Assembly (NCBI RefSeq): GCF_024171605.1
Contig: NZ_JALKAA010000006.1
Coordinates: 1 to 64,000 of the forward strand
Direction of reading: 5' to 3'
Length of the DNA: 64,000 nt
DNA from: Pontibacter sp. HSC-36F09
GTDB lineage: Bacteria; Bacteroidota; Bacteroidia; Cytophagales; Hymenobacteraceae
Part shown: positions 1 to 6,152 of the stretch, one piece after another
Position numbering within the stretch: position 1 is the stretch's first letter
How the letters are laid out: every line of letters begins with the position of its first letter
Position numbers and translations under genes: made by a program
Notes under the pieces: generated by a model
Database searches by the model: none
Told to the model about the DNA's origin: nothing
The model's input: only the letters and a program-made list of their open reading frames with translations

Positions 1-91
1 GCCGACAGGTATAGCCGACAGGTATAGCCGACAGGTATAGCCGACAGGTATAGCCGACAGGTATAGCCGACAGGTATAGCCGACAGGTATA
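1..91. repeat. 13-bp tandem array (7 units) containing AGGTATA
   Basis: Seven perfect head-to-tail copies of GCCGACAGGTATA fill positions 1-91. The array is cut by the window edge, so its true length is unknown. A 13-nt period rules out an in-frame protein repeat, and no ORF is supported across it. Each unit holds one copy of the heptamer dispersed through the window, so this looks like local amplification of that motif. Such arrays vary in length by slippage. Confidence 0.95.
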
Positions 92-127
92 GCCGCAAAC
101 GACTGACGTCGTTTGCGGCTTTTGTTT
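91..127. terminator. Strong hairpin directly after the tandem array
   Basis: A perfect 13-bp stem (AGCCGCAAACGAC and its complement, 91-103 and 108-120) with a TGAC loop is followed by TTTGTTT. It would terminate a plus-strand transcript entering from the left. The symmetrical stem could also act on the other strand. The gene it serves lies outside the window. The stem starts where the last tandem unit ends. Confidence 0.75.
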
Positions 128-363
128 GAGCGGTATTCAACGGAAGAAAAATTTGGCAATCGCGCCTCCTGCCGCTTCAAAATGCGAAGAATTATGCCGA
201 TATTAAGCCCATACCGACACGCAGGCAGATAATTTAAAATTTTCGGGATCAGCAGTGAGTAAAAAGGCCCGGATTTTGCGTTACAGGTATAATATAATTC
301 AAGCCAATGCACTTATAAAGCCAGAAGGGCTATAGGCGCCAGAAACCACAAAAGCAGGGAATC

Positions 364-1260
364 ATGACGCAGTTGTTCAAGCTCTCTAATCTGACTACGT
401 TTTTAGTTCGGTTCATCCAGATCATCATCGTGTTCCCGATGGCGGTCCTGATTAGTTTCTACCTACCCCCCATCAGCTTCATTGACTATGAGCTGAACTT
501 CCTGCTGTGCGTTATTCTGGCGGCCATTATCTCGGTGATTGTAACCAGCATTAACAAGAAACTGATCCTGTTGGCTTTTGTGGGCATCATGGGGGCCATG
601 TTCTTTAACAGCACCTTCGACGACTATACCGTAGAGAACCTCTACGCCGACTACAACGCCATGCTGGTGAACATGACCAGCAATTCCAGCAAAGTATCTT
701 ATTTCAAGCCCGTAAAAGGCACTTATTTTCAGGAGCGCCGTGTCAAAAGTGCCATGCAACCCACCCATCCGGCTGTGCGGTCCTTTGCCGTTGAGCACTC
801 TACCCGCTTTTTTCATGACGAGTACTACCGCAAGTATGGCAAAATGGTCCGTTACTTCTCGCTCTTTAAGCATGTGCGCAACAGCTGGCGCTACGTAAAC
901 GACCCGCTTGGCTTGGATTATTACTCGCCGCCTACCGAGAGCATCCAGCTGCTGGCCGGCGATTGCGACGACTATGCCATCCTGATGGCCTCTTCTATTA
1001 TGGCCATTGGCGGTGAAGCCCGCATCGTGATTTCGCCCAACCACATGTATACCGAAGTAAAAATGGGCACTGTAGAGGATCTGGACAAGGTAAGTTATGC
1101 CGTGCGCTCGCTTTTCCCGGATGAGGTAACCGGCGGCAAGATCCACTTCCATGAAACAAACGGTGAGCTTTGGATCAACTTCGATTATACGGCAGGTTAT
1201 CCGGGCGGTCCCTTCCTGGAGCCGGAACTGTATAGCGTAATCAACTTTACCAACTCCTGA
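364..1260 (+). CDS. Membrane-anchored transglutaminase-like protein
   Basis: The protein has 298 residues. The first 80 residues hold two or three hydrophobic segments (about 10-33, 44-62 and 66-82). The rest resembles a transglutaminase/cysteine-protease-like fold: Cys201 in GDCDDYA, His227 in SPNHMYTEV and Asp274 in WINFDYTAG are spaced as a Cys-His-Asp triad. This predicts a membrane-tethered enzyme of unknown substrate, with the catalytic domain probably outside the cytoplasm. The gene is monocistronic, with a terminator 56 nt downstream. The family call rests on the triad motif; whether it is active is inference. Confidence 0.7.
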   Translation: MTQLFKLSNLTTFLVRFIQIIIVFPMAVLISFYLPPISFIDYELNFLLCVILAAIISVIVTSINKKLILLAFVGIMGAMFFNSTFDDYTVENLYADYNAMLVNMTSNSSKVSYFKPVKGTYFQERRVKSAMQPTHPAVRSFAVEHSTRFFHDEYYRKYGKMVRYFSLFKHVRNSWRYVNDPLGLDYYSPPTESIQLLAGDCDDYAILMASSIMAIGGEARIVISPNHMYTEVKMGTVEDLDKVSYAVRSLFPDEVTGGKIHFHETNGELWINFDYTAGYPGGPFLEPELYSVINFTNS

Positions 1261-1316
1261 GGACGGCTTATACCTGACAGGTAGACTAAATTTTTGGATT
1301 TATCGTACAAATGCTG

Positions 1317-1346
1317 CAGCCGCTTGATTAGCGGCTGTTTATTTTC
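1317..1346 (+). terminator. Rho-independent terminator after the transglutaminase-like gene
   Basis: An 8-bp stem, CAGCCGCT / AGCGGCTG, with a 5-nt loop is followed by TTTATTTT. It lies between 364-1260 and the response regulator at 1386. Confidence 0.8.
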
Positions 1347-1385
1347 TATACTTACCATTTACAGCATAAAACGACCGAAAGACAT

Positions 1386-2552
1386 ATGCCCAAAATCCTG
1401 ATTATAGATGACGAACGGGCCATTCGCAGCACCCTGAAAGAAATTCTGGAGTTTGAGAACTATAATGTAGACGAAGCCGAAGACGGACAGAAAGGTTTGC
1501 AGCTACTCGGTAAGTCGAAGTACGATGTGGTGCTCTGCGACATCAAAATGCCCGGCATGGATGGCATCGAGGTGCTGGAGAAATCCATGGAAATGGCGTC
1601 TGACACGCCTTTCATCATGATATCGGCGCACGGCACTATCGATACGGCGGTGGAGGCCACCAAAAAAGGCGCCTACGACTTTCTGCAGAAACCACCGGAT
1701 CTGAACCGCCTGCTGGTGTCGGTGCGCAATGCGCTGGACAAGTCGAACCTGGTGACCGAAACCAAGATCCTAAAGAAGAAAATATCGAAGACCTACGAAA
1801 TGGTGGGCACTTCGGAAGCACTAGGTCGCGTGAAGCAGGCCATCGAAAAGGTAGCTCCGACCGACGCCCGCGTGCTGATCACAGGCCCTAACGGATCGGG
1901 CAAGGAATTGGTAGCCCGTGCCATACACGAGCATAGCAACCGCGCCAATGGCCCCTTGATCGAGGTAAACTGCGCCGCTATACCTAGCGAGCTGATCGAG
2001 AGTGAACTGTTCGGCCACGAGAAGGGCTCGTTTACCTCTGCCGTGAAGCAGCGCATTGGCAAATTTGAGCAGGCCAATGGCGGTACGCTTTTCCTGGATG
2101 AAGTAGGCGACATGAGTTTGTCGGCTCAGGCCAAAGTGCTGCGGGCACTGCAGGAACACAAGATTACGCGTGTAGGCGGCGACAAGGACATACAGGTGGA
2201 TGTACGTGTACTGGCTGCTACGAACAAAAACCTGCTGGAAGAAATCGAAGCCAGGACATTCCGCGAGGATTTGTACCACCGCCTGGGTGTGATTCTGGTT
2301 CATGTGCCGCCGCTAAACGAACGCCGCGAAGATATACCTGACTTGGTGCAGAAGTTCCTGCAGGACATCGCCAACGACTACGGCAACAAGCCCAAGAACA
2401 TCACAGCAGATGCGCTGGAGTACCTGAAACAACTCGACTGGCGTGGCAACGTGCGCGAACTGCGCAACGTGGTAGAACGACTGGTAATCATGAGCGGTCA
2501 GGAAATAACACTCGAAGATGCCAAAGCCTATGCCCGACCGGCTGTGGCATAA
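1386..2552 (+). CDS. NtrC-type response regulator (receiver plus sigma54 AAA+), no HTH
   Basis: The receiver domain (about 1-115) has the acidic pair in IIDDE, phospho-acceptor Asp52 (CDIKMPG) and Lys102. A sigma54-activator AAA+ domain follows: Walker A GPNGSGKE (167-174), the sigma54-contact loop as GSFTSA (214-219; consensus GAFTGA), Walker B TLFLDEVG (234-241), and the arginine-finger region near FREDLYHRLG. The protein ends at 388 residues, just after the AAA+ lid (WRGNVRELRNVVERL). It therefore lacks the C-terminal Fis-type DNA-binding domain that usually brings NtrC proteins to about 450-480 residues. HTH-less activators are known and act from solution or through partners. No histidine kinase is adjacent. 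The start is ATG and a terminator follows the gene. Confidence 0.93.
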   Translation: MPKILIIDDERAIRSTLKEILEFENYNVDEAEDGQKGLQLLGKSKYDVVLCDIKMPGMDGIEVLEKSMEMASDTPFIMISAHGTIDTAVEATKKGAYDFLQKPPDLNRLLVSVRNALDKSNLVTETKILKKKISKTYEMVGTSEALGRVKQAIEKVAPTDARVLITGPNGSGKELVARAIHEHSNRANGPLIEVNCAAIPSELIESELFGHEKGSFTSAVKQRIGKFEQANGGTLFLDEVGDMSLSAQAKVLRALQEHKITRVGGDKDIQVDVRVLAATNKNLLEEIEARTFREDLYHRLGVILVHVPPLNERREDIPDLVQKFLQDIANDYGNKPKNITADALEYLKQLDWRGNVRELRNVVERLVIMSGQEITLEDAKAYARPAVA

Positions 2553-2595
2553 TGATTTTATATGCTCTCTATTATTTTACTGTTCTCACTAATGC

Positions 2596-2628
2596 AAAAC
2601 GCCCCGGCCTGCTGGCTGGGGCGTTTTT
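2596..2628 (+). terminator. Rho-independent terminator
   Basis: A 10-bp stem, AAAACGCCCC / GGGGCGTTTT, ends in a T run. It lies 43 nt after the response regulator and just before the convergent peptidase gene. Confidence 0.88.
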
Positions 2629-2649
2629 GTTATCTACCTGTTTTATACC

Positions 2650-3576
2650 TTAGGCAGCTGCTTTGCCCTGCTTCAGCATACAACATTGCTTATATTTGTT
2701 ACCACTTCCGCACGGGCAGGGCTCGTTACGGCCAAGGCGCTTGCCATAAGGGTTGAGCAGCTCCCGGAAGTTAATATGAAACCTTCTCTTGAGATTTTGC
2801 TTGAAAACCTTGGTCAGCAGTTCGTACAAACGCGGGTGCTTCTCGGCCAGTTGATCTGGTTTCTCGAAGAAATACTCCGTTACCACTGCAAAAAACTCCG
2901 CCTCGCTGGTCGCGCCGTAGTCGTTAATGTCTGACTTTCCTTTTTCGATCTGGCTGATCTTGCGGTACATGAGTTCCTTCCAGGGGCGCACCAGCTCGTC
3001 GGGCAGGTAGGCTTTGGGTATACCATCTATCTCGCCATCGGCCTGGTCAAGCATGTGGGCAAATTCGTGTATACCTACGTTCTTGCGGTCGGCCATATCG
3101 TTGAACCCCTGCTCCAGCGCCGCCTTGGACAAGGTAACGTAATGGTCGTTCTGGAATGGATTTACGCGCCCCAGTACCTCCGAAAACGCTTCATTATCCT
3201 CGTTCTTATACCTGTGAATGCTGCCCGGAAACACCAGCACCTCGCCCAAGTTGTGGTATTCCCAGTCTTTAAAACCAAAGATCGGAATGATGGCGCTCGA
3301 GCCAACCAGCACTTTAGTCGTATCGTCTACTTCGGTATCTATACCTGTGATGCGCTTTTCGGACACAAAAAGCAAGAGTTTCTGTTCAAAGCGTTCCTTC
3401 TCTTCGTCGGTCTTTAAAGTATGGTAAAAGCCCACCCTGTCCTGCAGGATCTTGCGCCACTCAACCGGAAAGCCCTTTTTCAGAATTTGCTTCCGATAGC
3501 GTTCCCGGCGGGTGGCCCACCTGTAAAAAAGCAGCAGCATACCTGCCACCAGTGCAATAAAAAATATGTAACCCAT
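2650..3576 (-). CDS. MtfA-like zinc peptidase with C-terminal SEC-C motif
   Basis: The 308-residue protein belongs to the MtfA/M90 zinc-dependent peptidase family. An N-terminal hydrophobic segment (3-18) suggests membrane anchoring. The catalytic helix is HEFAH (170-174), with a downstream glutamate ligand in SEAEFFA (about 227). The tail (283-300) is a SEC-C zinc motif, GRNEPCPCGSGNKYKQCC, like that of SecA. E. coli MtfA is shorter, is soluble, binds the repressor Mlc and lacks this tail. Natural substrates here are unknown. It is probably transcribed after the gene at 3611-4606, 34 nt upstream. Confidence 0.85.
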   Translation of the reverse strand: MGYIFFIALVAGMLLLFYRWATRRERYRKQILKKGFPVEWRKILQDRVGFYHTLKTDEEKERFEQKLLLFVSEKRITGIDTEVDDTTKVLVGSSAIIPIFGFKDWEYHNLGEVLVFPGSIHRYKNEDNEAFSEVLGRVNPFQNDHYVTLSKAALEQGFNDMADRKNVGIHEFAHMLDQADGEIDGIPKAYLPDELVRPWKELMYRKISQIEKGKSDINDYGATSEAEFFAVVTEYFFEKPDQLAEKHPRLYELLTKVFKQNLKRRFHINFRELLNPYGKRLGRNEPCPCGSGNKYKQCCMLKQGKAAA

Positions 3577-3610
3577 GGGCAGCTTAAACGGTGAATTGGT
3601 GTTTTGGATG

Positions 3611-4606
3611 TTAGGCGATCAGCAGATTGCAGCCCCGGATATCCGAATTATCGAATCGACCCAGTACTTCGAATGTGCCGTCCGGCTTCAGGCGACCAAT
3701 GTCTTTTGTCTCGATAAAAGCACAGGAATCGATGTTGGCCAGGTCGATGATGTTGATGCCACCCGAGCGTATACCTGGCCGGATGTCAAAAGGATCGTTG
3801 AGGTCGCGCAGGAGCACGCGCAAGGTATAGCCCGGATGAAAAAGACCGTCGCCCAGTGAGTAGGCCTGCGACAGGAGTTCCGTCATACCGTACTCTGAGT
3901 GAATTGCCTCTACCCCAAAGCCATGCTTCAGGTATGCGTGCAGTTCCTCCCGGATCATCTCCCGTCGACGCCCCTTCATACCGCCGGTTTCCATAATCGT
4001 CACACCACTGAAATCCTCCTGCCCCTTCAGTTCATCAGCCCAGTCGAGCAAGGCATAGGAAACGCCCATCAACAGCACTGTTTTCCCTCTTTGCCGGGCA
4101 CCTTTAACGGTTTGCAGCAACTGGTCATGGTTTCGGAGGTAAAAGCCCTCCTCCTGCTGCCCGGATTGCTTCACAAAATAATCGACCATGGCCACCAGCG
4201 ACGAGCCACCCTGCTCCAGGTATGAGGGCAGCAGCGCGAGCACTACATAGTCGGTCAGGGGGCCATAGAAAGATTCGAAAATACGCTGTGTGGTGCGCAG
4301 GTACCAGTCCAGGCTGGCCACCTGGTGGCGGCTGCGAGTCATCTGGGTGGTGCCGCTGCTGTAAAAAGTAACCTCAGGCTCAAATAAACCAGTTTTCACC
4401 TCGTGGGTTTTGAAAAACTCGATGGGCAGAAAAGGGATATCCACCAGTTGGCTGATTTGCCTGGGGTCGCGGCCTAAGTGCTGCAAATAGTCACGGTATA
4501 CCTGGTTGTGCTCGGCCTGGTAGCTGAATAGCGCCAGGGCCGTTTCTTCAAAATCAAAGGGTTGGTCAGCCAGTAATAGCTGCAGGTGTCGGGCTTTGAA
4601 ATCCAT
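3611..4606 (-). CDS. LuxE-like acyl-protein synthetase / acyl-adenylating enzyme
   Basis: The 331-residue protein resembles the LuxE/PaaK branch of adenylate-forming ligases. The phosphate loop FYSSGTT lies at 81-87. ETGGMKGR and HSEYGMTEL match the acyl-substrate and A5 motifs, and RFDNSDIRG near the C-terminus matches the hinge region. LuxE activates fatty acids as acyl-AMP and transfers them onto a protein cysteine, but no luxCDAB genes are present here. In Bacteroidota such proteins usually stand alone. The substrate is unknown; activation of a carboxylic acid is the safe inference. It is likely co-transcribed with the MtfA-like gene downstream. Confidence 0.75.
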   Translation of the reverse strand: MDFKARHLQLLLADQPFDFEETALALFSYQAEHNQVYRDYLQHLGRDPRQISQLVDIPFLPIEFFKTHEVKTGLFEPEVTFYSSGTTQMTRSRHQVASLDWYLRTTQRIFESFYGPLTDYVVLALLPSYLEQGGSSLVAMVDYFVKQSGQQEEGFYLRNHDQLLQTVKGARQRGKTVLLMGVSYALLDWADELKGQEDFSGVTIMETGGMKGRRREMIREELHAYLKHGFGVEAIHSEYGMTELLSQAYSLGDGLFHPGYTLRVLLRDLNDPFDIRPGIRSGGINIIDLANIDSCAFIETKDIGRLKPDGTFEVLGRFDNSDIRGCNLLIA

Positions 4607-4680
4607 CCAAATTATTTATAACAATTCCTGTATCTGTTCGTTTGATTTAGTAAATTTAGCTTCAATTTCTGAGATCCTAC

Positions 4681-5295
4681 ATGAGATACATGCTAAAGTA
4701 TGGTGCGGCATGCCTACTGTTGCTGCTAGCCCTTAGCTCCTGCCGCAAAGAACCTGTCTACGACGTAGTGCCTGAGATTGAGTTCAGGCGTGTGGAGCAG
4801 TACCATTTTGTGGACACCCCTTTCCCTCAGAGACCCGATATCACCTCTTTACGCGATTCAATCGTGTTGGTCATCGGCTTTAAAGACGGCGACGGCAACC
4901 TGGGCCTTTCCAGCAACCGGGAATCGCAGGACTTTCAGCCACCTTTTAATGAAGGCTCTGAGTTTGAGCAGAATTTTCACACCGTGATGTACATCAAGGA
5001 GGAAGATCCGAACAATCCGGGTAGCTCCCGTTTTGTGCCTTACCCTTTCCCAGTACCGGGCTTTCAGTTCTCGGGGCGGTTTCAGCGGCTTTCGGCAGAT
5101 GAGCGCCCGGAAACTTTGGAAGGCGAGATCAAATACAGCATCAACGAGATCAACGCGTCAGAGTTCCCACTGCTGCAACCCGGCACGGTTATCAAGTTTG
5201 ACATCTTCATTTACGACCGCACCACCCCTGTGCCTAACCGCAGTAACACGGTGACGACAGACGAAATAACCTTATTCCAGCCAGCTGGAGGCTGA
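4681..5295 (+). CDS. Lipoprotein of unknown function
   Basis: The 204-residue protein begins with a lipoprotein signal (MRYMLKYGAACLLLLLALSSC); Cys21 in LSSC is the likely lipidated residue. The mature part is soluble and acidic with no motif I recognise. A GDGNLGLS stretch and a YDRTTPVPNRSNTV segment suggest a beta-rich fold. It is divergent from the LuxE-like gene, with a short AT-rich promoter region between, and has its own terminator. Similar orphan lipoproteins are common in Cytophagales. Confidence 0.72.
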   Translation: MRYMLKYGAACLLLLLALSSCRKEPVYDVVPEIEFRRVEQYHFVDTPFPQRPDITSLRDSIVLVIGFKDGDGNLGLSSNRESQDFQPPFNEGSEFEQNFHTVMYIKEEDPNNPGSSRFVPYPFPVPGFQFSGRFQRLSADERPETLEGEIKYSINEINASEFPLLQPGTVIKFDIFIYDRTTPVPNRSNTVTTDEITLFQPAGG

Positions 5296-5319
5296 TCACT
5301 AATAAAAGCATAAAAAATC

Positions 5320-5357
5320 AAGGCCCTGTATCATCTGGTACAGAGCCTTTCTTTTTT
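5320..5357 (+). terminator. Rho-independent terminator of the lipoprotein gene
   Basis: The stem AAGGCCCTGTA (5320-5330) pairs with TACAGAGCCTT (5339-5349), with one mismatch, and CTTTTTT follows. Confidence 0.85.
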
Positions 5358-5450
5358 GTGTAGCAGGACGAAGCGATCCGAGCCGAAGGATTGGGCCTGA
5401 TTACTGATTTGCCATGAAGGGCGCTATACCTGCTCGTTTATTATACCGGT

Positions 5451-5501
5451 CTTGTACAGGCTAAGGCTAGGCGTCAGCTGAAGCCTGTGCTTTGTTAGCG
5501 G
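5451..5501 (-). other. attC-like recombination site of the SUKH cassette
   Basis: On the minus strand the order is R'' CCGCTAAC, a 5-nt spacer, L'' ACAGGCT, a 19-nt variable loop, L' AGCCTGT (exact complement of L''), spacer ACAA, then the crossover G. The symmetric arms and spacers match attC architecture, at the short end of the usual size range (about 57 nt when R' is completed). The outer flank reads G^ACC and not G^TT, which weakens the call or reflects a secondary target. Confidence 0.6.
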
Positions 5502-5529
5502 GGAGTACTTTTATATTTTTAAGTACGTA

Positions 5530-6021
5530 TTAAGAATCAAAGTCTTCTAAAGTCCACTCAATCATTACTTCTTCTACCCAATCAATGAATTTTTCATTGC
5601 ACGTCTCTACTTCTTCCTTTTTAGAATAGGTGAAGTCATGTTGCCAGAAAACCACAGGGCATAGGCTATTTTCCATTCTGGATAAGTCAAGGCAATAATA
5701 ATTCCCTCTTCCGTCAGGAGAGAAAGGAAGGAATTCTTTGGGCATTGTGTTTCCAGCTCCATCATGTTCAAAACGGTATACTTTGTCTAAAGACTCTTCT
5801 TTAAATTCTATACCGATACCAAGCACTTCTGTTCCTGCTAAAGAGAAGTAATTATATTTGGTTAGGATGTAGCTGAAATCAAAGGGTAACTTAAAGCCTA
5901 TTTGATTCTCGAATTCACTCAATCTGTTATCTGGAATTAGCTCACCTAGGTCCAGCAAGTTCTTTGAGAATTGGTAAAGACTCCCAAGCACTTTTTCGCA
6001 TTGTTGCTCTATTTCTTTCAT
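5530..6021 (-). CDS. SMI1/KNR4 (SUKH) family protein
   Basis: The 163-residue protein shows the SUKH pattern: an N-terminal helix with IPDNRLSEFENQIGFKLP, the central KYNYFSLAGTEVLGIG strand region, FLPFSPDGRGNYYCLDL, and PVVFWQHD near the C-terminus. SUKH proteins are best known as immunity proteins against polymorphic and contact-dependent toxins, and they are frequent cargo of mobile elements. No toxin gene or toxin fragment is adjacent, so this is an orphan. Base composition is much more AT-rich than the neighbours. The gene lies inside a candidate integron cassette, co-directional with the E1 gene upstream, so read-through or an outside promoter may drive it. Confidence 0.85.
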   Translation of the reverse strand: MKEIEQQCEKVLGSLYQFSKNLLDLGELIPDNRLSEFENQIGFKLPFDFSYILTKYNYFSLAGTEVLGIGIEFKEESLDKVYRFEHDGAGNTMPKEFLPFSPDGRGNYYCLDLSRMENSLCPVVFWQHDFTYSKKEEVETCNEKFIDWVEEVMIEWTLEDFDS

Positions 6022-6070
6022 TATTGAGTGTAACCGCTAACTTAGGTATAAATGCAGCTCCCTCTAGGGT

Positions 6071-6125
6071 AAAAGGCGAGTTACTATACCTTTACTGCAT
6101 CACTGCAGGTATAGCAACTCGCCTT
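6071..6125 (-). terminator. Terminator hairpin with the AGGTATA motif built into both arms
   Basis: AAGGCGAGTT plus CTATACCT (6073-6091) pairs with AGGTATAG plus AACTCGCCTT (6107-6125), with one mismatch and a loop of about 15 nt. On the minus strand TTTT follows. It lies 28 nt after the E1 gene stop and terminates that gene. The dispersed heptamer forms the upper part of the stem. Confidence 0.8.
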
Positions 6126-6152
6126 ATGCTCTTCGTCTGAAACTAGTCCGAC

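Larger units (their letters stand above)
5451..6040 (-). mobile_element. Solitary integron-like gene cassette carrying a SUKH gene
   Basis: Read on the minus strand, the element starts at G^TTAGCGG (the G is 6041) and holds one AT-rich ORF whose ATG lies 19 nt inside the boundary. It ends in an attC-like site whose first box, CCGCTAAC, is the exact complement of GTTAGCGG at the cassette start. That is the relation expected of a gene cassette, because the R' box of its attC is completed by its own 5' end in the circular form. The element lies between two convergent genes, outside both of their terminators. GC is about 35% by sampled lines, against over 50% in the neighbours. No integrase or second cassette is adjacent, so this would be a secondary-site insertion. 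The family assignment is inference from structure. Confidence 0.62.

Noticed and set aside
1..91. CRISPR array
   Set aside because: The 13-bp units are directly joined with no spacers and no cas genes are near; it is a plain tandem repeat.
2562..2756. Small ORF after the response regulator
   Set aside because: It runs through a clear terminator hairpin and overlaps the MtfA-like gene on the other strand; no family features.
5530..6021. Toxin-immunity pair
   Set aside because: SUKH genes often protect from polymorphic toxins, but no toxin, RHS/YD repeats or secretion gene lies within reach; only the orphan immunity-type gene is supported.
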